Shown here: positions 8,406 to 17,866 of the stretch, one piece after another
Layout of the letters: the number at the start of each line of letters is the position of its first letter
Position numbering within the stretch: the first letter of the stretch is position 1
Position numbers and translations under genes: made by a program
DNA from: Pseudomethylobacillus aquaticus
GTDB taxonomy: Bacteria > Pseudomonadota > Gammaproteobacteria > Burkholderiales > Methylophilaceae
Direction of reading: 5' to 3'
DNA length: 64,000 nt
NCBI RefSeq assembly: GCF_003730115.1
Contig: NZ_RJVP01000005.1
Coordinates: 156,666-220,665 of the forward strand
Notes under the pieces: model-generated
The model's database searches: none
Told to the model about the DNA's origin: nothing
Seen by the model: only the letters and a program-made list of their open reading frames with translations

Positions 8406-10319
8406 TCAATCCGCCAGACTGGCTAATTCTTCCCAGCGTTGCATGGCCGTCTGGATGGCCAGTTCTGTCTGGTTGATCTTGACTTGCAGGCTGGCCGCGG
8501 TGCCCGGTGCGTCCTTGTACAGTTTGGGGTCAGCCAGTTGGAGTTGCATACTGGCGAGTTGTTGCTCCAGGTCATCGATCTGGGCTGGCAGGCTGTCCAG
8601 CTCTTTTTGTTGTTTGAAGCTGAGTTTGGCAGGCTTGGCCGCTGCTGGGGCGGGGACAGGCGTTGCGGTGTTGGTCTTGCGTTCGGATTTGAGGTTGCTG
8701 GCCGCATCGGCGCTGCGCTGACGCGTGAAGCGCAGCCAGTCGTCATAACCACCGCCGAATTCGTCCAGCTTGCCATTGCCTTCGAAGGCAATAATCTGGG
8801 TGACGGTATTCTCCAGGAAGGCGCGGTCATGGCTGACCAGGAACAGCGTGCCATCGAATTCTTGCAGCAGGCTTTCCAGCAGTTCCAGCGTGTCGATATC
8901 GAGGTCGTTGGTGGGTTCATCCAGCACCAGTACGTTCGCGGGGCGGGCGAACAGGCGCGCCAGCAGCAGCCGGTTGCGCTCGCCACCAGACAGCGATTTC
9001 ACCGGCGAGCGTGAGCGTTGTGGCGGGAACAGGAAGTCTTCCAGATAGCTGATGACGTGCTTGCGCTCGTTGCCGATCTGCACGAATTCCGAGCCCGGGC
9101 TGATGGTGTCGGCCAGCGTGGCTTCTTCATCCAGTTGCTCGCGCATCTGATCGAAATAAGCGATGTTGAGGTTGGTGCCGCGCTGGATGTCGCCGCTGTC
9201 TGCTTCCAGTTCGCCCAGGATCAGTTTGAGCAGCGTGGTCTTGCCTGCACCGTTGGGGCCGAGCAGACCGATGCGGTCGCCACGCAGGATGCGCGTGCTG
9301 AAGTTGCTGATCAGTGTGCGCTCGCCGTAGGCCTTGTTGACGCCTTCCAGCACGGCCACCAGTTTGCCGGAGCGTTCGCCGCTGTCCAGCGCGAGTTGCA
9401 CCTTGCCCTGACGCTCGCGGCGTGCAGCGCGTTCCAGGCGCAGTCTTTCAAGCTGGCGTACGCGGCCTTCGTTACGCGTGCGGCGCGCTTTGATGCCCTG
9501 GCGTATCCAGGCTTCTTCCTGCGCCAGCACCTTGTCGAATTTGGCCGCATGGGTGGCTTCCACCGCCAGCAGTTCTTCCTTTTTGACCAGATATTGGCTG
9601 TAGCTGCCGACGAAATCGGTGAGATTGCCACGGTCCAGTTCCACGATGCGCGTGGCCAGGCGGTCCAAGAAGCGGCGGTCATGGGTGATGAACAGCACAC
9701 TGCCGCTGAAGCCCAGCAGCAGTTCTTCCAGCCATTCGATGGCGGCCAGGTCCAGGTGGTTGGTGGGTTCGTCCAGCAGCAGCACTTCCGGCTCTGCCAC
9801 CAAGGCGCGTGCCAGTGCGACGCGTTTGCGCCAGCCGCCGGAAAGTGCGCCTACCGACTGGTCGGCAGACAGGCCCAGGCGACTGAGCACGGTTTCGATG
9901 CGGCTCTGCGACTGCCAGCCATTGACGGCATCCAGCTCGTGCTGCAGGTGTTGCATCTGCTCCAGCAGGCTGTCGATATCTGCTGCCGGGTCAGCCATCT
10001 GCTGGGTGACATGGTGGTAATCCACCAGCAGTTGCTGCAGATTACCAAGGCCTTCCGAGACCGCTTCGAAGATGGTGTGCTCAGCGTCCAGCTGTGGTTC
10101 TTGTGGCACGTACACCACGCGCAGGCCGGGTGCCACCCACAGTCTGCCATCGTCTAGCTTGCTGTCGCCCGCCATGACTTTGAGCAGGCTGGATTTACCG
10201 GCGCCATTACGGCCGATCAGGCCGACGCGTTCGCCCGGGTCGAGCTGGAAACTGGCGTGGTCCAGAAGTGGATGGTGGCCATAGGCCAGAGAAGCGTTGT
10301 CGAGTGTGATATGAGGCAT
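8406..10319 (-). CDS. uup: ABC-F ATPase Uup
   Basis: A 637-residue soluble protein with two ABC ATPase domains and no membrane segment. Domain 1 has Walker A GRNGAGKSS (about 37-45), signature LSGGWRKRVALARAL and Walker B LLLDEPTNHLD. Domain 2 has GPNGAGKTT (about 355), LSGGERNRLLLARL and VLDEPTNDLD. The linker is rich in Arg and Lys. The last 90 residues form a predicted coiled coil (KLSFKQQKELDSLPAQIDDLEQQL), the feature separating Uup from EttA and YbiT. Uup binds DNA and affects transposon excision and ribosome assembly; ABC-F proteins generally act at the ribosomal E site. It is probably monocistronic. Confidence 0.93.
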   Translation of the reverse strand: MPHITLDNASLAYGHHPLLDHASFQLDPGERVGLIGRNGAGKSSLLKVMAGDSKLDDGRLWVAPGLRVVYVPQEPQLDAEHTIFEAVSEGLGNLQQLLVDYHHVTQQMADPAADIDSLLEQMQHLQHELDAVNGWQSQSRIETVLSRLGLSADQSVGALSGGWRKRVALARALVAEPEVLLLDEPTNHLDLAAIEWLEELLLGFSGSVLFITHDRRFLDRLATRIVELDRGNLTDFVGSYSQYLVKKEELLAVEATHAAKFDKVLAQEEAWIRQGIKARRTRNEGRVRQLERLRLERAARRERQGKVQLALDSGERSGKLVAVLEGVNKAYGERTLISNFSTRILRGDRIGLLGPNGAGKTTLLKLILGELEADSGDIQRGTNLNIAYFDQMREQLDEEATLADTISPGSEFVQIGNERKHVISYLEDFLFPPQRSRSPVKSLSGGERNRLLLARLFARPANVLVLDEPTNDLDIDTLELLESLLQEFDGTLFLVSHDRAFLENTVTQIIAFEGNGKLDEFGGGYDDWLRFTRQRSADAASNLKSERKTNTATPVPAPAAAKPAKLSFKQQKELDSLPAQIDDLEQQLASMQLQLADPKLYKDAPGTAASLQVKINQTELAIQTAMQRWEELASLAD

Positions 10320-10362
10320 GGCGGCATTTTAAAGCATCGCCGCCCGCCTGACTGCCGTTAAC

Positions 10363-11769
10363 TCAGCTTTGTTGCCAGCTTGCTTTGCGCTTCATGTCAC
10401 CCCACTGGTGTTTGGTGCCTATCGCCCAGCGGAACAGGCCGCGCAAACGCCAGATCGAGTTGAGCTGGCGATAGCCGAAGTTCTCCACGATGACAGCAAA
10501 GATCAGCCACAGCAGATGCTGGGGTTTCTTGTACAGGCTGAACGAGATCTCTTCCAGCAACAGACCGGACAGCGACAGCAGCACGCCGAAGCTGAACGTG
10601 GCGAACATGAAGATGGCGAACATCTGCCAGGAGATCATATCGAAGATGAAAAACAGCACCATCAGCAGATAACCCAGCACTTCCAGCAGCGGGCCCAGCC
10701 ATTCGAAGATCATCATGAACGGGAAGGTGACCCAGCCTGGCACGCCGCCCTTGCGGCTGAGCATCAATCCGAAGTTGCTGGACAGGCTCTCGGACAAGCC
10801 GCGCTGCCAACGGATGCGCTGATTGCGCAGCGTACGCAGGTCTTCCGGCGCTTCGGTCCAGCACACCGGGTCTGGCAAGAACACGATACGGTAGGCGCGG
10901 CCCTGCTCACGCAGCAGGCGGTGCATGCGTACCACCAGTTCCATGTCCTCGCCTACCGTGTCGGTGCGATAGCCGCCGATCTCTTGCACCACGTCGCGCT
11001 TGAACACGCCGAATGCGCCGGAAATGATCAACAAGCCCTGGATGCTGCTCCAGCCCAGGCGCCCGAACAGGAATGCACGCAGGTATTCCACCACCTGGAA
11101 CAGGGCCAGCAGATTGCGTGGCAGACCGATCTTGGTGAGATAACCGCCGCTCACCTCGCAGCCATTGGCGATGCGTACCGTGCCCCCCGTGGCAACCACG
11201 CGGTTGTCATCCAGAAACGGCTGCACGATGCGCTGCATGCTGTCGCGCTGCAGCACCGTGTCCGCGTCCACGCCACAGAACAGCGGATGGCGTGCGGCGT
11301 TGATACCGGCATTGAGTGAATCGGCCTTGCCGCCATTTTCTTTGTCGATGACACGCAGGTTGGGGTAACGCATGGAACGGTAGATACCGCGTACCGGCTT
11401 GGTGGCGATGCGGTCGTCATAATCTTCCGGATATACTGCCAGCGCGAATTCGCGTTTCAGCACCTCCAGCGTGTCATCCCTGGAGCCATCGTTGATGACC
11501 ACGATCTCGAAGTTGGGGTAGCTGAGTTGCAGCATGGACAACAGCGAACCGGCGATGGTGGCTTGCTCGTTATAGGCTGGCACCAAAATACTCACAGCGG
11601 GTTCCAGTCCGGAGTGGGGTTGGGGCAGCGTGTGCAACACGCCACTGCTGATGTATTCGCGCATGCTGCGCAAGGAGAGCAGATTCAGCAGCAAGTAGCC
11701 GCAGTTCATGCTGATGAAATAAAGCAGGATCAGCCACTGGCTGATCTCCACCCAGGCTTGCCAGTTCAT
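10363..11769 (-). CDS. Membrane glycosyltransferase 2, polysaccharide synthase type
   Basis: A 468-residue processive-type GT2. One membrane segment comes first (about 8-30), then the catalytic domain: VPAYNE (about 64-69), INDGS, GVDADT (the DxD metal site), GEDMELVVRMH (general base) and QRIRWQRG (the Q/R-x-x-R-W product-binding motif of cellulose, hyaluronan and PNAG synthases). Three or four membrane helices follow from about 345. It uses a UDP- or other nucleotide-sugar in the cytoplasm and presumably extrudes a glycan. Its ATG overlaps the stop of the HEAT gene (ATGA), so they are translationally coupled. With the outer-membrane barrel upstream it forms a likely exopolysaccharide machine; the sugar is unknown. 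Confidence 0.85.
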   Translation of the reverse strand: MNWQAWVEISQWLILLYFISMNCGYLLLNLLSLRSMREYISSGVLHTLPQPHSGLEPAVSILVPAYNEQATIAGSLLSMLQLSYPNFEIVVINDGSRDDTLEVLKREFALAVYPEDYDDRIATKPVRGIYRSMRYPNLRVIDKENGGKADSLNAGINAARHPLFCGVDADTVLQRDSMQRIVQPFLDDNRVVATGGTVRIANGCEVSGGYLTKIGLPRNLLALFQVVEYLRAFLFGRLGWSSIQGLLIISGAFGVFKRDVVQEIGGYRTDTVGEDMELVVRMHRLLREQGRAYRIVFLPDPVCWTEAPEDLRTLRNQRIRWQRGLSESLSSNFGLMLSRKGGVPGWVTFPFMMIFEWLGPLLEVLGYLLMVLFFIFDMISWQMFAIFMFATFSFGVLLSLSGLLLEEISFSLYKKPQHLLWLIFAVIVENFGYRQLNSIWRLRGLFRWAIGTKHQWGDMKRKASWQQS

Positions 11770-12845
11770 TTGAACTCCAGATCGGCGATGGCTTGTTGCA
11801 GAGCGGCCGCTGCGTGTTCACCCCGGTGCTGCTGTATCAGGGCGTCCAGTGTGCCGGGTTGAATGAACGGCGCAGCCACCAGTGCGCGTGCGGCCTGACG
11901 ACGTACGCCCCATTCCCGGGCTTGCAACAACTGCTCCAGATGGGGCAGATCGTCAGCCGAACCCAGTCTGCCCAGTGTGCTGGCCACTTCAGCGCGTACA
12001 TGCCAGTCTGGATGTTGCAGGTGCAGGTGCACCAGATGGATGTCTTGCGGACTGCGGAACAGGCGCAGCGCCGAAAGCAGGGTGCCCGGATCTTCATTGC
12101 CGATCAGGATGGGCGCCAGGAACTGCTTGTCCGGGTGGAAGCCTATCGGTTCCAGCAAGCGCATCAAGCGTCCCAGATGGGGCAGTTTTTGCCAGGCAGC
12201 CAGGCCTATGGCTTCCAGCAAGGGTGGCACCAGCGCACTGCCTTCATTCGATAACAGATTGGACAGGCGCGCTTGCGACCAGTCGCGATGCGCAAGGATC
12301 TGCGGGATCACCAGCGGCGCTGCACGCTGGGCGTCGATCTGCACCAGACTGCGAGCCGCCACGATGGCGATGGGGGAATGCTTGTGCATCAAGCGGACCA
12401 GCACCTCCCACATCTCCCCGTCCTGCAAGTGCCCGACCGTGGTGGCGGCCAACAGGCGCTGGCGCAGATTACCGTGCTTGAGCAGACGGTGCAGCCTGCG
12501 GCGCAGCGCTTGTTGCGCGAAGATCTGGTTAAGCAGCTGGTGTGATTCACCACGCAGGGATTCCTGATAATGCAGCCACAGTTGCAAAAAATCCAGCAGG
12601 TAGACTGCAGGCAGTTTAGGCAGCACCAGCTTGTCGTCACCCGCCAGCGCACGACTGATCAGCGGCCGCCATTCGGCCAGGAACTGGCGTGTGTTGCGTT
12701 CACGATGCAGTGAGACCATGCGCTGCAGGATCAGGCAGACCATGGCCACCAGCGTGAGCGCGAGTGCGCCCACCCCCAGCCAGAACACGCCCTGTACCAG
12801 TGGGTCCAGCTGCATCAGCCAATCAAAATGCGCGGCGTAGGCCAA
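11766..12845 (-). CDS. HEAT-repeat protein with N-terminal membrane anchor
   Basis: A 359-residue protein. One transmembrane helix (VFWLGVGALALTLVAMVCLIL, about 20-41) precedes a cytoplasmic solenoid of helical repeats; the clearest HEAT units are at about 265-345 (HPDWHVRAEVASTLGRLG, REWGVRRQAARALVAA). The likely start is TTG at 12845 with GGGATAGG just upstream; the next Met at 12815 would remove only ten residues. It overlaps the upstream barrel gene by 23 bp and the downstream glycosyltransferase by 4 bp. A scaffold that binds the synthase or the response regulator is a reasonable guess; no catalytic motif is visible. Confidence 0.75.
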   Translation of the reverse strand: MAYAAHFDWLMQLDPLVQGVFWLGVGALALTLVAMVCLILQRMVSLHRERNTRQFLAEWRPLISRALAGDDKLVLPKLPAVYLLDFLQLWLHYQESLRGESHQLLNQIFAQQALRRRLHRLLKHGNLRQRLLAATTVGHLQDGEMWEVLVRLMHKHSPIAIVAARSLVQIDAQRAAPLVIPQILAHRDWSQARLSNLLSNEGSALVPPLLEAIGLAAWQKLPHLGRLMRLLEPIGFHPDKQFLAPILIGNEDPGTLLSALRLFRSPQDIHLVHLHLQHPDWHVRAEVASTLGRLGSADDLPHLEQLLQAREWGVRRQAARALVAAPFIQPGTLDALIQQHRGEHAAAALQQAIADLEFK

Positions 12846-14088
12846 TACCTATCCCGTTACGCTGATATGAGTCACCCTGCTGGGTCTGATTGAGCTGCCA
12901 GCTCACCGCCCAGTCCTGATTGAGCCAGTGGCGGCCATTGAGGCCGAAGCTGTAAACATCGCTGATCAGGAAAGTGGACAGGAACTGATCCGACTCCTCA
13001 CCGCGGCTATAGCTTGCCGTGATGAAGCTGTTGTCATGGTAATAGCGTGATACTTGTATGCGGTGGTTATACAGGGTGCGCCCTTCGGTGAAAATGGGCG
13101 TGGGGCTGTAAGCGAAGCGCCAGTTGCCCACATAACGTTCCACGCCCAAGGGCAATAACGTGGCGCTGGAGGCGTTATATTCGGCATGGCGCACGCCTGC
13201 GTGCAGCACCCAGCCGTCATCGAGTGCATATTGCAGGCTGGCCAGCAGGCTGTTCCTGGCGACCACCTTGTGGGCCGGGCTATACATCCCTTCCACGTTC
13301 AAGGTCAGCCGTTGATTGAGCGGCAGGTAAGCCCCGGCCATCAGCTCATGGTCCGTTTCGTCGAAACGCTCGCTGCGCCGCAGCGCACCATACACCACTT
13401 GGCGCGGACCAATGCGATGGATCAGGTCCAGTTGCACGCCTTGCCAGTTGCGGTTGCCTCGGGACAGGAAGTCCTGGAACAGGCTGAGCTCCACCTGCTG
13501 GTCGTGGCGCGGGTCCAGCGTGCGTTCTATGTTGGTGAGCACGATGCCCGGTTCGCTGCTAGCGGGCATCGCTGGCGGTACCAGGTCCCAGCTGGCCTGC
13601 GGGAACAGTTGGGCTGCCTCGGTCTGCAGGCTGAGTGCCTGATCGCGTTGCGGTACTTGCAGGCTCATCAAGGCCTGGATATTCAGCCGCCACAGATCGG
13701 CATAGGCGGGGTTGTGTTCGCGCGCGGGCGTCACCACATCCAGGGCGGCTTGTGGTTCGCCACCCCAGAGATGGCTTTGCGCCAGCCCGAGGGCGACGTC
13801 AGAGTCCTGCGGATAACGTGTCAGCAGCCATTGATACGCCTCTGCGGCCTCGGCATAACGTTGCTGACGCAGCAGGCTGCGCGCCAGCAGGGCGCGGGCT
13901 TCGACGTTGTCCGGTTCACTGTTCAATACCTCGCGCAGCAACTGCTCGGCGGCTGCGTAATCTTGCGTCTGCATCTTTTGCTGCGCAGTTTCCAGCGCGG
14001 CTGCATGTGCTGCCAGGCTGGCCAGCAGGCAAACCATGGCAAGCGCGTCACGCAGGCGGCTTGTCTGCCGCTCAGGCCGTTTTGACAT
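12823..14088 (-). CDS. YaiO-like outer-membrane beta-barrel with TPR domain
   Basis: A 421-residue protein when started at MSKRPERQ (14088). A signal peptide (about 8-31, ending AHAAA) is followed by tetratricopeptide repeats (about 32-150: AEQLLREVLNSEPDNVEARALLARSLL and similar). The C-terminal half is rich in alternating aromatic and polar strands and ends in Phe (LRRAF), as expected for BAM-inserted barrels. The layout matches YaiO, and in outline PgaA and BcsC, which export or modify polysaccharide across the outer membrane. It overlaps the response-regulator gene by 17 bp and the HEAT gene by 23 bp, so the four genes are one operon. Confidence 0.78.
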   Translation of the reverse strand: MSKRPERQTSRLRDALAMVCLLASLAAHAAALETAQQKMQTQDYAAAEQLLREVLNSEPDNVEARALLARSLLRQQRYAEAAEAYQWLLTRYPQDSDVALGLAQSHLWGGEPQAALDVVTPAREHNPAYADLWRLNIQALMSLQVPQRDQALSLQTEAAQLFPQASWDLVPPAMPASSEPGIVLTNIERTLDPRHDQQVELSLFQDFLSRGNRNWQGVQLDLIHRIGPRQVVYGALRRSERFDETDHELMAGAYLPLNQRLTLNVEGMYSPAHKVVARNSLLASLQYALDDGWVLHAGVRHAEYNASSATLLPLGVERYVGNWRFAYSPTPIFTEGRTLYNHRIQVSRYYHDNSFITASYSRGEESDQFLSTFLISDVYSFGLNGRHWLNQDWAVSWQLNQTQQGDSYQRNGIGIGLRRAF

Positions 14089-14455
14089 GACGTCGGATTC
14101 TGGCCAGTACTTCATTCGGCTGGAAGGGTTTGACTACATAATCATTGGCCCCCAGCTCCAGTGCCCGCACGATGTCGCTTTCGTGGGACTTGGTGGTGAG
14201 CATGATGATGATGGTGTCTTTCCAGCTGGCTTGTTCACGCATCTGGCGCAGTAGCTCGATGCCATCCACATAGGGCAGCATGATGTCCAGGATCACCAGA
14301 TGAGGCGGTGCTTCCGGGGTGATCAGTGCAGTTGCGGCACGGCCGTCTTCCAGTACTTGAGTGTCATAACCCGCCCGCTGCAGCAAAAATTGCAGCAGCA
14401 TGGCGATCGAAGGGTCATCTTCGATCACCAGGGCAGTGGGTAGATTGTCTGCCAT
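14072..14455 (-). CDS. Single-domain response regulator
   Basis: A 127-residue CheY-like receiver with all catalytic positions: acidic pair EDD (about 12-14), phospho-acceptor Asp in VILDIMLP (about 57), Thr in LTTK and Lys in VKPF. No output domain follows. As first gene of the operon with the barrel, HEAT and GT2 genes, it probably gates polysaccharide synthesis by protein contact and not by DNA binding. The kinase is likely the hybrid histidine kinase transcribed divergently from the same 308-bp intergenic region. Confidence 0.88.
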   Translation of the reverse strand: MADNLPTALVIEDDPSIAMLLQFLLQRAGYDTQVLEDGRAATALITPEAPPHLVILDIMLPYVDGIELLRQMREQASWKDTIIIMLTTKSHESDIVRALELGANDYVVKPFQPNEVLARIRRHVKTA

Positions 14456-14763
14456 ATAGCATCCTACGAACTAAAAATTAGCAACTAAAATCAGGTGCGG
14501 TGCGTCTGGCTGGGCATGGGATGATGCGCCTGGCTTGAATAACAGCACTCTAAAAATTAACCATACTTTGAAGCTGATGCCGATTAACACTATGCTTGAA
14601 AATTGATTGCCGGCATTCGGCATCGACACATTAACCTGAATTCGAGCCGCTCAATTCGATGAACTACGAGGTTATTCTGCAGTTTGGCGTTACCGGAAAA
14701 TGATTCATCATGCATAAAATAGCCTGATAACATCATACCTGAAACGAATAAAAGGATGCTGCC
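14456..14763. promoter_or_regulatory. 308-bp divergent intergenic region
   Basis: This AT-richer gap separates the leftward response-regulator operon from the rightward hybrid kinase operon and must carry both promoters. I see AT-rich patches (for example TGCATAAAAT near 14708) but no hexamer pair at proper spacing that I would assign. No gene or RNA is visible. Confidence 0.4.
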
Positions 14764-17310
14764 GTGCCATTGAAACAGCAACTCAGCAAGTCCACCACCT
14801 CGCTACTGGTGATCGTCACGGGGCTGGTATTACTGATCGGCTTTGCCATCTGGAGCTACATGCGATTACTCGAATCGCAAAGCTGGAGCGAACATACCTA
14901 CGAAGTCCTGACCCATGTCGCGGAGCTGGAAAGCCTGATGCTCTCGGACCGTGGCCTGAGCCTGTGCGTGGCCACTGGCGACGGGCGCCTGACCGAAAAG
15001 CCGGGCTGGGAGAAGCGCCTGGACACCCAACTGGCTCTGCTCAAGCAACTTACGGCGGATAATCCAGTACAGCATAGCAATGTGCTCAACATCGAGAAGC
15101 GCATGCGTGACTGGCAGCTGGAGTATGTGTTCCCAGCGCAGCGTGCCTGTGAACAGGCACGCGCCGGTGCCAACAAACCGGAGCTGGCGTTTCAGCTGGC
15201 CGGGATCGCAGAGCGGCATCACCGTGACATCGGCCAGCTGATCGGCTATGTCAGTGAAAGCGAGCAGGCCTTGCTGACCGTGCGCCAGAACAATAACCGC
15301 CGCACCCAGCATGTCACCAATCTGCTGCTATTGCTGGGCATGCTCAGCCTGGCGATGCTGATCCTGGTGTTTTTGCGCACGCAGCTGCGTTCGGCACGTG
15401 AGTTGCAGCAGGCCAATCAGCAGCTGCAGGACACCCTGACCGCACAGACGCAGATACAGGCGGATCTGGCCGCCGCTGAAGCGCGTGCTTCCGCCATCGT
15501 CGACAATGTGTCGGACGCCATCGTCATCCTCAACACCGAAGGCCGCATCGGCAGTTTCAACCGTGCAGCGGAACGTATCTTCGGGCACCGCGAGCAAGAC
15601 ATACGGGAGCACAATCTGTTGATGCTGTTCCCGCCCGATCAGGAAGTGCTGGCCATGCAGGATTTCCTGGCATTCGAGGCGGACGCCGAAGCCTGCGCAC
15701 TGGGCACGGTGGATTACGAGATGGAGGGCTTGCGCCGCAATGGCGTGCGCTTCCCGCTGGAGCTGTCCATCAGCCAGATGCGCGTCAACGACACCTTGTA
15801 TCTGATCGCTTTGATGCGCGATGTGACCGAACGCAAGCGTGTGGAAAAGATGAAGAACGAGTTCGTTTCCACCGTCAGCCATGAACTGCGCACGCCGCTC
15901 ACGGCGATCCGTGGGGCACTGGGCCTGGTCAGCGGCACCATGACGGCAGATATCCCGGCGTCCATGCGCAGCCTGGTGGAGATCGCCACCAGCAACAGCG
16001 AACGTCTGGTGCGCCTCATCAACGACATCCTGGACATCGAGAAGATCGAATCCGGCCACATGCGCTTCGACCTCAGCGTACAAACCCTGTCCAGGTTGTT
16101 GGAGCAGGCGGTACAGGCCAACCGTCATTATGCCGAGCAGTTCGGTGTGACACTTAGTATCCGTCCGCCCGTGCCTGCCTGTGAACTCCGCGTGGATGCA
16201 GACCGGTTCATGCAGCTGATGGCCAACCTGCTTTCCAATGCCGCCAAGTTCTCGCCGCCTGGCCAGCAAGTGGAGATCGAAGCCAGCGTGCAAGGTCAGG
16301 ATGTGGTGGTCAAGGTCATGGACCGGGGCGCTGGCATCCCGGCCAATTTCCGCGACAAGATCTTCCAGAAATTCTCGCAGGCGGATAGCTCCGACACGCG
16401 CGCCAAGGGCGGCACTGGCCTGGGCTTGAGTATCTGCAAAGCCATCGTGGAGCAGATGGGCGGCAGCATGGGTTTTGACAGCGTGGAGGGCAAAGGCACC
16501 ACCATGCATTTCAGCCTGCCTTTGCTAAGACAACTGGAGCTGCCTGTGCAGCAGCCGGTCTTGAGTGACACGGCGCGACTACTGGTGTGTGAGGATGACC
16601 CGGATATCGCCAGCCTGCTGCAGATGATTTTGCGTCAGGCCGATTTCAATGTGGATGTGGCCCATGATGCGGATACGGCATTGCGCATGTTGCTGGAGGG
16701 CAATTACAGCGCGCTGACGCTGGACATCGCCCTGCCGGGTAAGGACGGCCTCAGTCTGCTGCACGAATTGCAGCAGTACGAAAAGACGCGTGCATTGCGC
16801 GTGGTGGTGGTATCTGCCAAGGCGGCAGAGGCGCGTGCCAGTTTGTTCAGAACCAGCCAGGAGGCGGAGCAGGGCATGGTGGTCGACTGGCTGGAGAAGC
16901 CCATCGATCAGGCCAGACTGCTGCGTAGCATAGGGGTGGCGCGTCAGGATGCCAGCGGCCCCCTGCGCGTGTTGCATGTGGAAGACGATGCCGATATCCG
17001 TACCGTGGTCGGCGCCATGCTGGCAGGTAAATGCGAGCTGAAAGCCGCCGCCACGCTGGCAGAGGCTTACCAGTGCTGTGCCAGTGGCAGCTTTGACGTG
17101 ATCATTCTGGATCAGGGCTTGCCGGATGGCTCCGGCCTGGATCTGTTGCCTTATCTCGCCAGCCATGGAATCACCACGCCAGTGGTGGTGTTCTCTGCCA
17201 ACGAGGTGGACGATCCGGACGCGGTCAGTGCCAGCCTGGTCAAGTCACGCACCAGCGACCAGCAACTGCTGGACACCATCCTGGGCCTGGCCAGGACCGG
17301 TCGTCAATAG
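14764..17310 (+). CDS. Hybrid sensor histidine kinase with PAS and two receiver domains
   Basis: An 848-residue membrane kinase. Order: TM1 (about 13-33), a periplasmic helical domain of about 150 residues resembling CHASE3, TM2 (about 184-203), a short coiled coil, PAS (about 240-345), HisKA with the phospho-accepting His373 in VSHELRTPLTAIRG, HATPase_c with LLSNAAKFSPPGQ, DRGAGIP and GGTGLGLSI, receiver 1 (about 604-720, CEDDPD and LDIALPGKDG) and receiver 2 (about 733-845, VEDDAD and LDQGLPDGSG). The GTG start has AAGGA upstream. With the lone receiver and receiver-HPt genes that follow it forms a His-Asp-His-Asp relay, possibly controlling the divergent polysaccharide operon. Confidence 0.9.
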   Translation: MPLKQQLSKSTTSLLVIVTGLVLLIGFAIWSYMRLLESQSWSEHTYEVLTHVAELESLMLSDRGLSLCVATGDGRLTEKPGWEKRLDTQLALLKQLTADNPVQHSNVLNIEKRMRDWQLEYVFPAQRACEQARAGANKPELAFQLAGIAERHHRDIGQLIGYVSESEQALLTVRQNNNRRTQHVTNLLLLLGMLSLAMLILVFLRTQLRSARELQQANQQLQDTLTAQTQIQADLAAAEARASAIVDNVSDAIVILNTEGRIGSFNRAAERIFGHREQDIREHNLLMLFPPDQEVLAMQDFLAFEADAEACALGTVDYEMEGLRRNGVRFPLELSISQMRVNDTLYLIALMRDVTERKRVEKMKNEFVSTVSHELRTPLTAIRGALGLVSGTMTADIPASMRSLVEIATSNSERLVRLINDILDIEKIESGHMRFDLSVQTLSRLLEQAVQANRHYAEQFGVTLSIRPPVPACELRVDADRFMQLMANLLSNAAKFSPPGQQVEIEASVQGQDVVVKVMDRGAGIPANFRDKIFQKFSQADSSDTRAKGGTGLGLSICKAIVEQMGGSMGFDSVEGKGTTMHFSLPLLRQLELPVQQPVLSDTARLLVCEDDPDIASLLQMILRQADFNVDVAHDADTALRMLLEGNYSALTLDIALPGKDGLSLLHELQQYEKTRALRVVVVSAKAAEARASLFRTSQEAEQGMVVDWLEKPIDQARLLRSIGVARQDASGPLRVLHVEDDADIRTVVGAMLAGKCELKAAATLAEAYQCCASGSFDVIILDQGLPDGSGLDLLPYLASHGITTPVVVFSANEVDDPDAVSASLVKSRTSDQQLLDTILGLARTGRQ

Positions 17311-17388
17311 GCCGACCAGCTTGAAAATGCAGGTGCTGGGTCGATCGCCATCAGGCGCTATCCAGCACAATGGAATGAAAGGAAAACG

Positions 17389-17778
17389 ATGATGCAAGCA
17401 TTGAAACATATCGCCTATGTGGAAGATGAAGCGGATATCCGTACCGTGGCGCAAATGGCCCTGCAGATGGTGGGCGGCTACGAGGTGAGTCTGTATGCTT
17501 CCGGGGAAGAAGCGCTGCAAAAGCTGCCCTTGTCCATGCCGCAGCTCGTGCTCATGGATGTGATGATGCCGGGTCAGGATGGCCCGACCACACTGAGCGA
17601 GCTGCGCAAACTGCCTGCCTGTGCCGATCTGCCGGTGATCTTCATGACGGCCAAGGCACAACAAAGCGAGATCGCTTATTACAAATCGCTGGGCGCACTG
17701 GATGTGATCACCAAGCCGTTCGACCCGATGGCACTGTCGGCCACCGTTGAGCGCATCTGGACTGCACACCAGTCCTAG
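17389..17778 (+). CDS. Single-domain response regulator
   Basis: A 129-residue receiver: acidic residues VEDEAD (about 10-15), phospho-acceptor in LMDVMMPGQDG (about 56), Thr in FMTAK and Lys in ITKPFD. Start is ATGATG at 17389/17392 after GAAAGGAAAA. The gene follows the hybrid kinase by 78 bp on the same strand and is closely similar in style to the receiver of the next gene (both have KPFDP near the end), suggesting local duplication. It has no output domain, so it would act as a shuttle or bind a partner protein. Confidence 0.88.
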   Translation: MMQALKHIAYVEDEADIRTVAQMALQMVGGYEVSLYASGEEALQKLPLSMPQLVLMDVMMPGQDGPTTLSELRKLPACADLPVIFMTAKAQQSEIAYYKSLGALDVITKPFDPMALSATVERIWTAHQS

Positions 17779-17820
17779 CCTGCTTGTCAGCCCACTCAGC
17801 TAGCTTACTGGCCTACCCCT

Positions 17821-17866
17821 GCCACATGAGCACAGCCACATGAGCACAGCCACATGAGCACAGCCA
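17821..17866 (+). repeat. Three 14-bp repeats with overlapping five-codon mini-ORFs before the receiver-HPt gene
   Basis: GCCACATGAGCACA is present three times (17821, 17835, 17849). Each copy carries an ATG. The first two ATGs (17826 and 17840) each read MSTAT and stop at a TGA that overlaps the next ATG (ATGA); the third (17854) opens the real gene. No clear Shine-Dalgarno is seen, so repeated initiation-termination may set translation. Confidence 0.75.

Noticed and set aside
9018..10157. 379-residue plus-strand frame opposite uup
   Set aside because: Complete overlap with a well-conserved ABC-F gene; the protein is Gln/Ala/His-rich shadow sequence without domains.
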